Assembly (NCBI RefSeq): GCF_022695595.1
Contig: NZ_CP074380.1
Span: 3,093,501 to 3,157,500, forward strand
Length of the DNA: 64,000 nt
Source: Streptomyces sp. MST-110588
GTDB taxonomy: Bacteria; Actinomycetota; Actinomycetes; Streptomycetales; Streptomycetaceae
Reading direction: 5' to 3'
The translations under genes and the position numbers were made by a program. The notes under the pieces were generated by a model. That model was given only the letters and a program-made list of their open reading frames with translations, was not told the DNA's origin and ran no database searches. Positions within the stretch are counted from its first letter, which is position 1; each line of letters opens with the position of its first letter. Below are positions 53,066 through 62,569 of this stretch, piece by piece.

Positions 53066-54505
53066 GTGGCTGCCGTAAGGGCGTCGAGGGTGTCCGGGAC
53101 AACGCGGGTGTCGAAGGCGTCGAGCAGAGGCGGGGACAGGGGCGGCCGGGCGCGTCGGACGGGCCTGGCCGCCGGCCGTGTGCTGCGCCGTCCCTTCACC
53201 GCCGCGGGCCGTGGGATACGGCGTGCCACACATGCCCACGGCGCGGGTGAGTCGGGCCTGGCGAAGCTGATCGAGTTGCACGCGGTGAACTCCGCCGGCG
53301 ACATGCTGATCACGGTCGCGCTGGCCTCGACGGTCTTCTTCTCCGTGCCGACGGACCAGGCGCGCGGCCGGGTCGCGCTCTACCTGGCCGTCACGATGGC
53401 GCCCTTCGCACTCCTGGCGCCGGTCGTGGGCCCGCTGCTGGACCGGGTGCCGCACGGCCGCCGGGCCGCGATGGCCGGAGCCATGCTGGCCCGTGCGCTG
53501 CTGGCGCTGACCATGGCGGGCGCGGTCGCGGGCGGCGGGCTGGAGCTGTATCCGGCGGCGCTGGGGGTGCTGGTCTCCTCCAAGGCGTACGGGGTGGTCA
53601 GGAGTGCGGTGGTGCCCCGGCTGCTGCCGCCGCGTATTTCGCTGGTGAAGGCGAATTCGCGGGTGACGCTGGCCGGTCTGCTGGCCACCGGGCTGGCGGC
53701 GCCGGTCGGGGGCGGGCTGCGGCTGATCGGGCCGGGCTGGCCGCTGTACGGCGCCTTCGCGCTCTTCGTCACGGGAACGTTCCTGTCGTTGTCGCTGCCG
53801 CACCGGGTCGACTCGGCCAAGGGCGAGGGGCGGGCGCGGCTGGCCTCGGGCGAGGAGGGCCGGGGCGCGGTGGAACGGCGGGTGGCGGGCCGGCGGCGGC
53901 CGGGGCTGCGTACGGTCGGCCCGTCCGTACTGCACGGGCTCCAGGCGAACGCCGCACTGCGCTCCGTTTCCGGACTGCTGACCTTCTTCCTGGCCTTCCT
54001 GCTGCGCGAGCAGCCGCTGGGCGGGCTGGGCCCCGAGCTGTCGCTGGGCGTGGTGGCGGTCGCGGCGGGCGCGGGGAACGCGCTGGGCACGGCGGTCGGG
54101 GCGTGGCTGCGCTCCCGTGGGCCGGAGCGGATCATCGCGTCGATGCTGGGGCTGGCGCTGGGGGTGACGGTGGTGGCAGCGGTGTTCTACGAGGTACTGG
54201 ACCTCATCGTGGTGACGGCCGCCGCGGCGGCCACGGGCCTGTGCCACGCGCTGGCGAAGCTGGCGCTGGACGCGCTGATCCAGCGCGATGTGCCCGAGGA
54301 GGTCCGTACCTCGGCCTTCGCCCGGTCCGAGACGGTGCTGCAGTTGTCGTGGGTGGTCGGCGGGGCCGTCGGGATCGCGCTGCCGCTCGTCGGCGCACTG
54401 GGCCTGGCGGTGGCCGCGGCGCTGGTGACGGCCGGGGTGTGCACGGCCGCACGGGGGCTGCTGCGGGCCGCGCGGCACGGCACGCCGTACCCGCGCGTGG
54501 CATGA
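53066..54505 (+). CDS. MFS transporter
   Basis: 479 residues from GTG 53066. A long Arg/Gly-rich N-terminal tail of about 60 residues precedes the membrane part (LIELHAVNSAGDMLITVALA, LLAPVVGPLLDRVPHGRRAA, AAPVGGGLRLIGPGWPLYGA, GNALGTAVGAWLRSRGPERI), twelve helices in all. It is divergent from DUF3027 and upstream of the lipoprotein DUF2771. Substrate unknown. Confidence 0.82.
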   Translation: MAAVRASRVSGTTRVSKASSRGGDRGGRARRTGLAAGRVLRRPFTAAGRGIRRATHAHGAGESGLAKLIELHAVNSAGDMLITVALASTVFFSVPTDQARGRVALYLAVTMAPFALLAPVVGPLLDRVPHGRRAAMAGAMLARALLALTMAGAVAGGGLELYPAALGVLVSSKAYGVVRSAVVPRLLPPRISLVKANSRVTLAGLLATGLAAPVGGGLRLIGPGWPLYGAFALFVTGTFLSLSLPHRVDSAKGEGRARLASGEEGRGAVERRVAGRRRPGLRTVGPSVLHGLQANAALRSVSGLLTFFLAFLLREQPLGGLGPELSLGVVAVAAGAGNALGTAVGAWLRSRGPERIIASMLGLALGVTVVAAVFYEVLDLIVVTAAAAATGLCHALAKLALDALIQRDVPEEVRTSAFARSETVLQLSWVVGGAVGIALPLVGALGLAVAAALVTAGVCTAARGLLRAARHGTPYPRVA

Positions 54506-54519
54506 CCCGGGCGGCCCGA

Positions 54520-54525
54520 TAGCCT
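54520..54525 (+). promoter_or_regulatory. -10 box TAGCCT of the DUF2771 gene
   Basis: TAGCCT ends 6 bp before ATG 54532; a leaderless transcript is likely. It lies 15 bp after the MFS stop. Confidence 0.5.
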
Positions 54526-54531
54526 GCCCGC

Positions 54532-55041
54532 ATGACCGCGTTCTCTTCTTGGGGCCAGGGCCGCCGTGCCGCTGCCGCCATCGGTGCCGTGACCATCGGG
54601 CTGCTCACCCTCTCCGCCTGCGAGAAGCCGACCCCCATGGCGACGGTGACCGTCGGCAAGGACACCGTGACCGCAGAAGCCGCCTGCTACGACAACGGTG
54701 ACGTGCTCGGCAACCCCGCCAAGGACAAGAAGGCACAGGCCAAGTTCGAGGAGTGCCTGACCGCCGCCCCCAAGAAGACGATCACCGTGCACCCGGGCGA
54801 GAAGGTCCGTATCGGTGTCGACCCGGACATGGCCGACCAGGGCTGGTTCGCACTGACCAGCTCCGCGCGGCTGAACAACCTCAGCAAGCAGACCTACGCC
54901 TCCTTCGCCGGTGACGACCTCTTCGTCAACCAGCAGACCCGCTCGCTGAACAAGAACACGGTCATCTCGGTGGTGACGTCCAACAGCGACGGCGGCTACA
55001 CCGGCGTGTGGAACATCAAGCTGGAGCGCGCGGAGTCCTGA
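54532..55041 (+). CDS. DUF2771 lipoprotein
   Basis: A 169-residue protein with a lipoprotein signal peptide (IGAVTIGLLTLSACEKP, lipobox LSAC). The mature part starts TPMATVTVGKDTVTAEAACY and ends YTGVWNIKLERAES, matching the short DUF2771 family. It is probably anchored on the outer face of the membrane. Co-localisation with mqnB/mqnD is usual in Streptomyces. Confidence 0.85.
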   Translation: MTAFSSWGQGRRAAAAIGAVTIGLLTLSACEKPTPMATVTVGKDTVTAEAACYDNGDVLGNPAKDKKAQAKFEECLTAAPKKTITVHPGEKVRIGVDPDMADQGWFALTSSARLNNLSKQTYASFAGDDLFVNQQTRSLNKNTVISVVTSNSDGGYTGVWNIKLERAES

Positions 55042-55096
55042 CGCGCCCCATGCCCGATCGCTGCCGACGGACCGCCCCCGTCCCCTTGGCCCGCTG

Positions 55097-55861
55097 ATGC
55101 GCGTCCTGGTCGTCACGGCCGTCGCCGCCGAGCGCGACGCGGTCACCGCCGCCGCGGCGGGGCCGCCCGCGCCCCTCGCGCTGCCCGGCGGCGCGGAGCT
55201 GCGCCGGGTGACGCTGTCCGGGGCCGGGGCAAAAGCCGTTGTGGACGTGCTGGCCGCCGGGGTCGGCCCGGCCGCCGCGGCGGCGGGCACCGCCACGGCG
55301 CTGACGGCCGCGGCCCTGGGGTCCTCCGGCGATGCGTACGACCTGGTGATCTCGGCCGGCATCGGCGGCGGATTCGTGCCCGGCGAAGCCGTGGGCGTGC
55401 CGTACGCGGACGGCGCGCCCGTCGGCTCGGTCGTGGTCGCCGAGGAGATCACCGCCGCCGACCTGGGCGCCGAGACCGGCGAGGGCTTCGTGCCCGTCAC
55501 CGGACTGGGTTTCGGCACCGTCACCCACCGGCCGCCGCCGGCTCTCGTACGCGCCGTGGCCCGGGCCACCGGAGCGGCGTGCGGGACCGTGCTGACCGTC
55601 TCAACGGTGACCGGGAGCGCCGGGCGCGCGGCCGAGCTGGCCCGCCGTCATCCGCGGGCGCTGGCCGAGGCCATGGAGGGCTTCGGGGTCGCCGAGGCCG
55701 CCGCCGCGCACGGGGTGCCCGTACTGGAGATCCGTACGGTCTCCAATCCCGTCGGCCCGCGGGACCGCGCCGCGTGGCGCATCGGGGACGCGCTCGGCGC
55801 GCTCTCGGCCGCCTTCGCCGCGCTGCCCGGGGCCCTGACCTCAGGAGGACGCCATGAGTGA
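55097..55861 (+). CDS. mqnB: Futalosine hydrolase
   Basis: 254 residues of the nucleosidase family that cleaves (aminodeoxy)futalosine in the futalosine menaquinone pathway. Segments: MRVLVVTAVAAERDAVTAAA, DLVISAGIGGGFVPGEAVGV, EEITAADLGAETGEGFVPVT, and the catalytic/ribose end AEAMEGFGVAEAAAAHGVPV with EIRTVSNPVGPRDRAAWRIG. Its stop overlaps mqnD by 8 bp. Confidence 0.93.
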   Translation: MRVLVVTAVAAERDAVTAAAAGPPAPLALPGGAELRRVTLSGAGAKAVVDVLAAGVGPAAAAAGTATALTAAALGSSGDAYDLVISAGIGGGFVPGEAVGVPYADGAPVGSVVVAEEITAADLGAETGEGFVPVTGLGFGTVTHRPPPALVRAVARATGAACGTVLTVSTVTGSAGRAAELARRHPRALAEAMEGFGVAEAAAAHGVPVLEIRTVSNPVGPRDRAAWRIGDALGALSAAFAALPGALTSGGRHE

Positions 55862-56801
55862 GACCGACAGCCCGACCGCGGAGGCGGCCGTGGGCGGGGA
55901 CGGAGCCGTACGCGCCGAGCGGCCGGACACCCTGAAGATCGCTTACTCGCCGTGCCCGAACGACACCTTCGTCTTCCACGCCTGGGCACACGGCAAGGTT
56001 CCCGGCGCGCCCGCCCTGGACGTCACCTTCGCCGACATCGACCTGACCAACAAATGGGCGGCCGGCGAGGCGGGGGGTGCCCGGGACGCGCGGGCGGCGG
56101 ACTTCGACGTCCTGAAGGTGTCCTACGCCGTACTGCCGTGGGTGCTCCAGGAGTACGCGCTGCTGCCGTGCGGCGGGGCGCTGGGACGCGGCTGCGGCCC
56201 TCTGGTGCTCACCCGCGAGCCCGGCGCCGCCGCGGACCTGGCGGGGAAGACCGTCGCGGTGCCCAGCGAGCGGTCCACCGCCTACCTGCTGTTCCGGCTG
56301 TGGGCGGCGGACCAGGTGCCGGGTGACATCGGCGGGGTGACGGTGCTGCCGTTCGACGAGATCATGCCGGCGGTACGGGACGGCAAGGTGGACGCCGGAC
56401 TGGTCATCCACGAGGCGCGCTTCACGTACCAGAACTACGGTCTGCACCGGCTGGCCGACATGGGCGAGCACTGGGAGGCCACCACCGGCCTGCCGATCCC
56501 GCTGGGCGCGATCATCGCCAGGCGGTCGCTGGGCGAGCGGCGGCTGCGGGAGCTGGCGGCGGCGGCCCGCGCGTCCGTGCGGATGGCCTGGGAGGACCCC
56601 GAGGACTCGCGCGGGTACGTGCTGGAGCACGCGCAGGAGATGGACCCGGCCGTCGCCGACCAGCACATCGGCCTGTACGTGAACGAGTTCACCGCCGACC
56701 TCGGCGAGGACGGCTACGCGGCGGTCCGCGGACTGCTCACCCGTGCGGCGGCCGAGGGACTGGTGCCGCCCCTCGGCCGTGACGCGCTGAATTTTGTCTG
56801 A
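55854..56801 (+). CDS. mqnD: 1,4-dihydroxy-6-naphthoate synthase
   Basis: 315 residues. The periplasmic-binding-like enzyme acts on cyclic de-hypoxanthine futalosine in the futalosine pathway. A 25-residue acidic tail precedes LKIAYSPCPNDTFVFHAWAH, the MqnD signature (SPCPNDTF) that distinguishes it from MqnA. The active-site His sits in GLVIHEARFTYQNYGLH. It is coupled to mqnB. The other futalosine genes (mqnA, mqnC, mqnE) are not in this window. Confidence 0.93.
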   Translation: MSETDSPTAEAAVGGDGAVRAERPDTLKIAYSPCPNDTFVFHAWAHGKVPGAPALDVTFADIDLTNKWAAGEAGGARDARAADFDVLKVSYAVLPWVLQEYALLPCGGALGRGCGPLVLTREPGAAADLAGKTVAVPSERSTAYLLFRLWAADQVPGDIGGVTVLPFDEIMPAVRDGKVDAGLVIHEARFTYQNYGLHRLADMGEHWEATTGLPIPLGAIIARRSLGERRLRELAAAARASVRMAWEDPEDSRGYVLEHAQEMDPAVADQHIGLYVNEFTADLGEDGYAAVRGLLTRAAAEGLVPPLGRDALNFV

Positions 56802-56902
56802 ACTGTTGTCCGAAAGTTTCACCGGTGCCGGACGCCCGGTCCGCACACGCGGCGGGCCGGCCGGGCACCGTGGCCGCCGGGCTCCGGCCCGGCGGCGGGT
56901 CC

Positions 56903-57286
56903 TCAGACGTCGAGCTGGTCGGCGACCGCGCGCAGCATGCCCGCGATCTTCGCGCCGTGTGCCTTGTCCGGGTAGCGGCCACGCTCCAGTTGCTGGGTGA
57001 CGTTCTCCAGCAGCGTGGTGAGGTCCTGCACGATCGACGCCAGCTCGTCCGGCTTGCGGCGCTGTGCCGCGGCCACCGACGGCGCGGGGTCGAGGACTGT
57101 CACCGAAAGCGCCTGGTCACCCCGCTGACCTGCGACGACGCCGAACTCGACGCGCTGGCCAGGCTTGAGTGCGTCCACGCCGTCGGGCAGCACCGAGGAG
57201 TGCACGAAGACGTCACCGCCGTCATCGCGGGAGAGGAAGCCGAAGCCCTTCTCACTGTTGAACCACTTGACCTTGCCGGTAGGCAC
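56903..57286 (-). CDS. Cold-shock-domain protein with C-terminal extension
   Basis: 127 residues: [20 protein letters not shown] with RNP1 and RNP2 ([12 protein letters not shown]) in the first 66 residues, then a 60-residue helical tail ([35 protein letters not shown]). It resembles the Streptomyces cold-shock proteins with a long C-terminus. It is convergent with mqnD and divergent from the next small protein gene. Confidence 0.9.
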   Translation of the reverse strand: MPTGKVKWFNSEKGFGFLSRDDGGDVFVHSSVLPDGVDALKPGQRVEFGVVAGQRGDQALSVTVLDPAPSVAAAQRRKPDELASIVQDLTTLLENVTQQLERGRYPDKAHGAKIAGMLRAVADQLDV

Positions 57287-57481
57287 CGTCTGTCCTCGTC
57301 CTCGTACTCGTCGGAAAACTACTGGGTCGGGGGCTACTGCCTGTTCCTGCCGGTTCCCCGGGGGAAACAGCTCTGGATAGCAGTACAGCGGGCCACATGA
57401 CCCGCCACCACCAAGGCTAATGGTCCGGTGTCCGGTGACAAGACGTCGCCGGGTGGTTCCTCCTCGCTTCTGGCCCGGACT

Positions 57482-57487
57482 TACCCT
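57482..57487 (+). promoter_or_regulatory. -10 box TACCCT of the small membrane protein gene
   Basis: TACCCT ends 6 bp before GTG 57494, suggesting a leaderless transcript. Confidence 0.45.
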
Positions 57488-57493
57488 TGTCGT

Positions 57494-57754
57494 GTGTCTG
57501 ACGAAACTCCCCGGGCCGGGGATCTGCTGGTCCGCATCGGCGCCGTCGTCTTCCTCATCGGCGCGCTGGCCACGATGGCCACGATGACTCCGCTGTTCAT
57601 CGGCGCCGAGCCGCTGCCGCCGGTCTTCTACTGGGTCTGCATGCTCATGGGCGTCGGTTTCCTGCTCGCCGCGGGCGGGGTGGTCCGTTCCGTCGCCGCC
57701 CAGCGCCGTCAGGCCCGGTCGGCCGCCGGCGCCCCGGCCTCGTCCGCCAGGTAG
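57494..57754 (+). CDS. Small two-helix membrane protein
   Basis: 86 residues; GTG 57494 gives [40 protein letters not shown] and [19 protein letters not shown]. Two membrane helices are followed by a basic C-terminus. The last 46 bp overlap the end of the HAD gene on the other strand. Family not recognised. Confidence 0.7.
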   Translation: MSDETPRAGDLLVRIGAVVFLIGALATMATMTPLFIGAEPLPPVFYWVCMLMGVGFLLAAGGVVRSVAAQRRQARSAAGAPASSAR

Positions 57755-58356
57755 CGCTCCAGCCAGGCCGGGAAGCCGGTCAGGTCACCCAGCAGGACGT
57801 CCGCGCCGGCCGCGGACAGCTCCTCGGCGTCGCACGGCCCGGTGGCCACGGCCACCGACAGCGCGCCGGCGGCACGGGCGCCTCGTACGTCACCGGTGTG
57901 GTCGCCCACGTAGAACCGCGCGCCGTGCTCCCGCAGCGCCTGTGCCTTGGCCTCGGCCCACAGTGAGCCGATGACGGCGTCCGCCTCGATGCCCAGGTGC
58001 TCCAGGTGCAGCTCGGCGTTGGGCTCGTACTTGGCGGTCACCACGATCGCCCGCCCGCCCAGCTCCCGTACGGCGGCCACCGCCTCCCGCGCGCCGGGCA
58101 TCGCCGGGCTCCCGCTGATCGCGTACGACGGGTACAGCTCCCGGTACAGGCGCATGGCCTCGGCGACCTGGTCCGCCGGGAACCAGCGCCGGATCTCCTG
58201 CTCCAGCGGCGGCCCCAGGCGGGTGACGGCCTGGGCGGCGTCCACGTACGTGCCGGTGGCGGCCGAGAGGGCTTCGTAGGCGGCCCGGATGCCGGGCCGG
58301 GAGTCGATCAGCGTCATGTCCAGGTCGAAGCCGACCGTCAGAGGGTACGGAGCCAT
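57709..58356 (-). CDS. HAD-family hydrolase
   Basis: 215 residues from ATG 58356 (58365 is possible). Haloacid dehalogenase fold with motif [14 protein letters not shown] (nucleophile Asp), motif [15 protein letters not shown] (T/S), and motif [25 protein letters not shown] (Lys/Asp-Asp). It is a phosphoglycolate-phosphatase-like phosphatase. Substrate unknown. It overlaps the small membrane protein gene tail to tail. Confidence 0.88.
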   Translation of the reverse strand: MAPYPLTVGFDLDMTLIDSRPGIRAAYEALSAATGTYVDAAQAVTRLGPPLEQEIRRWFPADQVAEAMRLYRELYPSYAISGSPAMPGAREAVAAVRELGGRAIVVTAKYEPNAELHLEHLGIEADAVIGSLWAEAKAQALREHGARFYVGDHTGDVRGARAAGALSVAVATGPCDAEELSAAGADVLLGDLTGFPAWLERYLADEAGAPAADRA

Positions 58357-58400
58357 GCCGCCCATTGTGCCCGGGACGCGCCCCGGACCTGGTCGTACAC

Positions 58401-58419
58401 TTAGCCACGCCTTACCTAA
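58401..58419. promoter_or_regulatory. Iron box (DmdR1/IdeR-like) upstream of the siderophore transporter
   Basis: TTAGCCACGCCTTACCTAA matches the 19-bp actinobacterial iron box TTAGGTTAGGCTCACCTAA at 13 of 19 positions, with both outer TTAG and CCTAA arms kept. It lies 76 bp upstream of the leader ORF of the transporter operon. Iron-loaded DmdR1 would repress the operon. Confidence 0.7.
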
Positions 58420-58477
58420 CCTGCGGGTCGGCGCCCTGACCGCGCCCGGCCCGCTGCGACACCGCGAAATGGAAACC

Positions 58478-58555
58478 ATGTCTGTCGTCCAGGCCAGCCG
58501 GCCCGCAGCCGCCCCCGCGGGCTCCGCGACCAGCCGTCGGGCACACCCGGCATGA
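58478..58555 (+). other. Leader ORF coupled to the first permease (or its frameshifted N-terminus)
   Basis: ATG 58478 encodes MSVVQASRPAAAPAGSATSR and then RRAHPA before TGA 58553-58555, which overlaps the permease ATG (ATGA). Many homologous permeases start with a similar Pro/Ala/Arg tail. Adding one G in the CCCGG at 58547-58551 would join it to the permease. It is either a translationally coupled leader peptide or the true N-terminus lost by one base. Confidence 0.5.
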
Positions 58556-59556
58556 AGACGCGGACGCGTGGCCGCCGCCTGGGCTGGACGGTGGCGGCGG
58601 CCCTGGCCCTGCTGCTGGCGGTGCTCTTCTCGCTGGCCGTCGGCAGCCGGCACTTCGCCCCGTCCGAGGTGCTCGACGCCCTGCTGCACGGCGGGGACGG
58701 CGACGCCGCGCAGGTCGTCCGCTTCCTGCGGCTGCCGCGTACCCTCATCGGCCTGATGGTCGGCGCCGCGCTCGCCATGGCGGGCACGGTCATGCAGGGC
58801 ATCACCCGCAACCCCATCGCCGACCCCGGCATCCTGGGCATCAGCCAGGGCGCGTCCCTGGGCGTGGTGCTCGCCCTGTCCTTCCTCGGCGTCCACACCC
58901 TCACCGGCTACGTCTGGTTCGCCTTCGCGGGCGCCGCGGCGGCGGCCGTCGTGGTGTACGCCGTCGCCGCGCGCGGGCGCGGCGGCGCCACCCCGGTCAA
59001 GCTGGCGCTGGCCGGCGCCGCCGTCAACGCCCTCCTGGCCTCGGTGATCATGGCGATCCTGACGACGAAGGCCGCGGCGCTGGACGAGTTCCGCTTCTGG
59101 CAGGTCGGCTCGCTGGCCGGCCGGGACAGCGAAATCGCCGCCCAGATCTGGCCCTTCCTGCTGCTGGGTACGGTCCTGGTCTTCTCCGTGGCACGCGGAC
59201 TGGACGCGCTGGCGCTCGGCGAGGACGTCGCCCGGGGCCTGGGGCAGCGGGTCGCGGCCGTACGGATCGTGGGCGGCCTGGGCGCGGCGGTGCTCACCGG
59301 CGCGGGCGTCGCCGCCGCCGGGCCGATCGCCTTCGTCGGACTGGCCGTCCCGCACATCGCCCGCGCGCTGGTCGGCGGCGACCACCGCTGGCTGCTGCCG
59401 GCCGCCGCCCTCCTCGGCCCGGTGGTCGTGCTGTTCTCCGACACCGTCGGCCGGATCGTCTTCCCGCCCTCGGAGGTCCCGGCCGGGGTGATGACCGCCC
59501 TGATCGGCGTCCCCTTCCTGGTCGCCCTCGTCCGCCGCAAGGCGGTGCCCGCATGA
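58552..59556 (+). CDS. FecCD-family iron-siderophore permease, subunit 1
   Basis: 334 residues, ten helices, with permease motifs [26 protein letters not shown] and [20 protein letters not shown], ending [16 protein letters not shown]. It forms the membrane channel of a ferric-siderophore ABC importer with the next two genes. Its stop overlaps the next permease ATG. An iron box is upstream. Confidence 0.92.
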   Translation: MKTRTRGRRLGWTVAAALALLLAVLFSLAVGSRHFAPSEVLDALLHGGDGDAAQVVRFLRLPRTLIGLMVGAALAMAGTVMQGITRNPIADPGILGISQGASLGVVLALSFLGVHTLTGYVWFAFAGAAAAAVVVYAVAARGRGGATPVKLALAGAAVNALLASVIMAILTTKAAALDEFRFWQVGSLAGRDSEIAAQIWPFLLLGTVLVFSVARGLDALALGEDVARGLGQRVAAVRIVGGLGAAVLTGAGVAAAGPIAFVGLAVPHIARALVGGDHRWLLPAAALLGPVVVLFSDTVGRIVFPPSEVPAGVMTALIGVPFLVALVRRKAVPA

Positions 59557-60656
59557 GCGGCCGTACGCCCCTGAGCACCGCCCCGGCCCCGCGTCCGCCC
59601 GTACGGCCCGCGGGATACCACCTCCTGCGGGCCCGCCGCGGCTCCTTCCTGCTGCACCGCAGGGCGACCGTCGTGGCCGGGCTGCTGGCGCTCGCGCTCG
59701 CCGCGGCCTGCGTGGCGTACCTGTGCGTCGGCGAGAGCTTCGTCGCCCCCGCCGACGTGCTCGACGTGCTCCTGGGGCGGCCCTCGGACCAGGAACTGGT
59801 CGTCGGCACGCTGCGGCTGCCCCGTATGACCGTGGGACTGCTGGTCGGCGCGGCCTTCGGCGTCGCGGGCGCGCTGATCCAGACCGTGGCCCGCAACCCG
59901 CTCGCCAGCCCCGACATCATCGGCATCTCCCAGGGCGCGAGCGCGCTGACCGTCGGCGCGATGACCTTCGGCGTCACCTCCTACGCCGCACTGCCCTACG
60001 TCTCCGTCCTGGGCGGGGTGCTCGCCGCCGGCCTGGGGTACGTCTTCGCCTGGCGCGGCGGCCTGCACGCCACCCGCTTCGTCCTGATCGGCATCGGCTT
60101 CGCCATCGCGCTGCGCTCGCTGACCCACCTGTTCCTGACCAAGGGCGACTACCTGGTCGCCCAGCAGGCCCAGGTGTGGATGACCGGCTCGCTCAACGGG
60201 CGTGGCTGGGCCGAGGCCGCGCCGCTGGGCTGGGCGCTGCTGGCCCTGCTGCCCGCCGTCCTGTGGGCCGCCCGCGCCCAGCGCACCGTCGCCCTGGACG
60301 ACGACACCGCCACCGCGCTCGGCGTACGGCTGGGCCGCACCCGTCTGGGCCTGGTGGCCCTGGGCGTGGTCCTGGCCTCGATGGCGACCGGCGCGGCCGG
60401 CCCGGTGGACTTCGTGGCGCTGCTGGCCCCGCAGATCGCCCGCCGGCTGACCCGTACGGCACAGATCCCGCTGCTGTCCTCGGCCCTGCTGGGCGCGTGC
60501 GTCGTGGTGACCGCCGATCTGCTGGCGCGCCGGGTCTTCGCGCCGACCGAACTGCCGGTCGGCGTCCTGACGGCGGCCGTCGGGGCCCCGTATCTCATCT
60601 GGCTGATCATCAGAAGTCACGGCACGCGCCGGCGTGCCGGTGGAGGAAAAGCGTGA
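59553..60656 (+). CDS. FecCD-family iron-siderophore permease, subunit 2
   Basis: 367 residues, ATG 59553 (ATGA overlap). A 35-residue basic N-terminal tail, then [60 protein letters not shown] and the C-terminal [13 protein letters not shown]. It is the heterodimer partner of the first permease. Its TGA overlaps the GTG of the ATPase. Confidence 0.92.
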   Translation: MSGRTPLSTAPAPRPPVRPAGYHLLRARRGSFLLHRRATVVAGLLALALAAACVAYLCVGESFVAPADVLDVLLGRPSDQELVVGTLRLPRMTVGLLVGAAFGVAGALIQTVARNPLASPDIIGISQGASALTVGAMTFGVTSYAALPYVSVLGGVLAAGLGYVFAWRGGLHATRFVLIGIGFAIALRSLTHLFLTKGDYLVAQQAQVWMTGSLNGRGWAEAAPLGWALLALLPAVLWAARAQRTVALDDDTATALGVRLGRTRLGLVALGVVLASMATGAAGPVDFVALLAPQIARRLTRTAQIPLLSSALLGACVVVTADLLARRVFAPTELPVGVLTAAVGAPYLIWLIIRSHGTRRRAGGGKA

Positions 60657-61432
60657 CCGAGACCGGCCGGAGTGCCACGACGCGGACCGCAAGCAGGCTC
60701 TCGGCCCGCGACCTGACCCTCGCCTACGAGGACCGTACGGTCGTACGGAACCTGGACCTGGACGTCCCCGACGGCGAGGTCACCGTCGTCGTCGGCCCCA
60801 ACGCCTGCGGCAAGTCCACCCTGCTGCGGGCCCTGGGCCGGCTCCTCAAGCCGCGCGGCGGCGCCGTACTCCTGGACGGCAGCGACCTGGCGCACCTGCC
60901 CACCAAGAAGATCGCCCGCGCCCTCGGCCTGCTGCCGCAGACCCCCGTCGCCCCCGAGGCGATCACCGTCGCCGACCTGGTCTCCCGCGGCCGGCAGCCG
61001 CATCAGCACTGGTGGCAGCAGTGGTCCCAGGAGGACGAGCGGGCGGTCACCGAGGCCATGGAACGCACCGGCGTGGCACGTCTGGCCGAGCGCCCCGTGG
61101 ACGAACTCTCCGGCGGACAGCGGCAGCGCGTATGGATCGCGATGGCCCTGGCCCAGGAGACCGAACTGCTCCTCCTGGACGAGCCGACCACCTACCTGGA
61201 CATCGCCCACCAGGTCGAGGTGCTGGACCTCATAAGACAGCTCAACCACGACCGCGGCCGGACCGTCGTCGCCGTCCTCCACGACCTCAACCAGGCCGCC
61301 CGCTACGCCGGCCACCTGGTGGCGATGAAGTCCGGCCGGATCGTCGCCCAGGGCCCCCGTCCGACATCGTCACCGCCGGCCTCGTCCGCGAGGTCTTCGG
61401 CCTGGAATCGGTCGTCGTCCCCGATCCGGTGA
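60653..61432 (+). CDS. Iron-siderophore ABC ATPase (C-terminus frameshifted)
   Basis: Starts at GTG 60653 (GTGA overlap). Walker A is [17 protein letters not shown], the signature [17 protein letters not shown], Walker [14 protein letters not shown] and switch His [12 protein letters not shown]. The sequence is normal until [13 protein letters not shown]. One base in a run of five C (61354-61358) is then missing: the correct continuation [20 protein letters not shown] lies in the next frame. A second loss at five C (61439-61443) sends it to the third frame, which ends LVVPGRPWQSPAG at TGA 61482-61484. Restored, it would be 60653-61484, about 277 residues. It energises the two FecCD permeases. 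Confidence 0.87.
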   Translation: MTETGRSATTRTASRLSARDLTLAYEDRTVVRNLDLDVPDGEVTVVVGPNACGKSTLLRALGRLLKPRGGAVLLDGSDLAHLPTKKIARALGLLPQTPVAPEAITVADLVSRGRQPHQHWWQQWSQEDERAVTEAMERTGVARLAERPVDELSGGQRQRVWIAMALAQETELLLLDEPTTYLDIAHQVEVLDLIRQLNHDRGRTVVAVLHDLNQAARYAGHLVAMKSGRIVAQGPRPTSSPPASSARSSAWNRSSSPIR

Positions 61433-61513
61433 CCGGCTCCCCCTGGTCGTCCCCGGCCGCCCCTGGCAGTCCCCGGCCGGCTGATCTCCCTCCCTCCCCG
61501 AAAGGGCCCCGCC

Positions 61514-62566
61514 ATGCCCCGCACCTCGGCACCCTCCAAGCCCCCCACCCGGCGCCGCACCGCCCTCGCCGCGGCCACGGCCCTGACCGCCTCCCTCACC
61601 CTGGCCGCCTGCGGCTCCTCCACCCCCTCGGCCTCGGGCGCCTCCAAGACAGCCGCCGACTGCCCGGCCCAGCCGGAGACCACCTGGGCACGGCCCGCCT
61701 CCGGCCCCGGCGACCACACCGTCCATACCGCCATGGGAGACGTACGGGTCCCCAACAGCCCCCAGCGCGTCGTGGTCCTGGACACCGCCGAACTGGACTC
61801 CGCGATCACCCTGGGCGTCAAGCCGGTCGGTGCCACCCGCTCCGACGTCGACTCCGGCTTCCTGGACTACCTCCCCAAGGACCGCCTCGCCGGCATCAAG
61901 GACGTCGGCAAGATCGGCGCCCCCAACCTGGAGGCCGTCGCCGCCCTCAAGCCCGACCTGATCCTGACCAGCAAGGTCCGCGACGGCGCGCGCTACGCCC
62001 AGCTCAAGGCCATCGCCCCCACGGTCATGACCGAGACCACCGGCTACCCCTGGAAGCAGAACTTCGCCACCCACGCCGACGCCCTCGGCAAGATCCCCGA
62101 GGCGAAGAAGACCGTCGCCGCGTACGACTCCCACGCCAAGGAGGTCACCCGCGCCCTCGGCGGCCCCGCCGCCGCCAGGAAGCTCACCACCAACGTCGTC
62201 CGCTTCGTGGAGGGCGCCGACACCCGCATCTACGGCTGCCGCAGCTACATCGGCACCATCCTGAACGACATCGGCACCGGCCCCACCGCCGTCGTCAAGG
62301 ACGCCGAGGACGGCCTGATGACCGAGGTCGGCCCCGAAGAGATCGGCCGCGCCGACGCGGACGCGGTCTTCTACACCGCCTACGGCAGCCCCGAGAAATC
62401 CAGGGAAACCCAGGTCACCCGCGGCGCCCTGTGGAAGAACATGAAAGCCGTCAAGAACCACCGCGCCGTCCGCGTGGACGACCAACTGTGGATCCAGGGC
62501 ATCGGCTACACCGCGGCCGACCGCATCCTCACCCAGCTCAAGACCGAACTCACCACCAAACACTGA
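61514..62566 (+). CDS. Iron-siderophore substrate-binding lipoprotein
   Basis: 350 residues; ATG 61514 after AAAGGG. Lipoprotein signal peptide ALAAATALTASLTLAACGSS (lipobox LAAC). FepB/FhuD-type domain: VRVPNSPQRVVVLDTAELD, TLGVKPVGATRSDVDS, VGKIGAPNLEAVAALKPDLI, then VGPEEIGRADADAVFYTAYG and WIQGIGYTAADRILTQL. It binds a ferric siderophore outside the membrane and delivers it to the FecCD permeases. It is the last gene of the operon. Confidence 0.92.
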   Translation: MPRTSAPSKPPTRRRTALAAATALTASLTLAACGSSTPSASGASKTAADCPAQPETTWARPASGPGDHTVHTAMGDVRVPNSPQRVVVLDTAELDSAITLGVKPVGATRSDVDSGFLDYLPKDRLAGIKDVGKIGAPNLEAVAALKPDLILTSKVRDGARYAQLKAIAPTVMTETTGYPWKQNFATHADALGKIPEAKKTVAAYDSHAKEVTRALGGPAAARKLTTNVVRFVEGADTRIYGCRSYIGTILNDIGTGPTAVVKDAEDGLMTEVGPEEIGRADADAVFYTAYGSPEKSRETQVTRGALWKNMKAVKNHRAVRVDDQLWIQGIGYTAADRILTQLKTELTTKH

Positions 62567-62569
62567 CCC

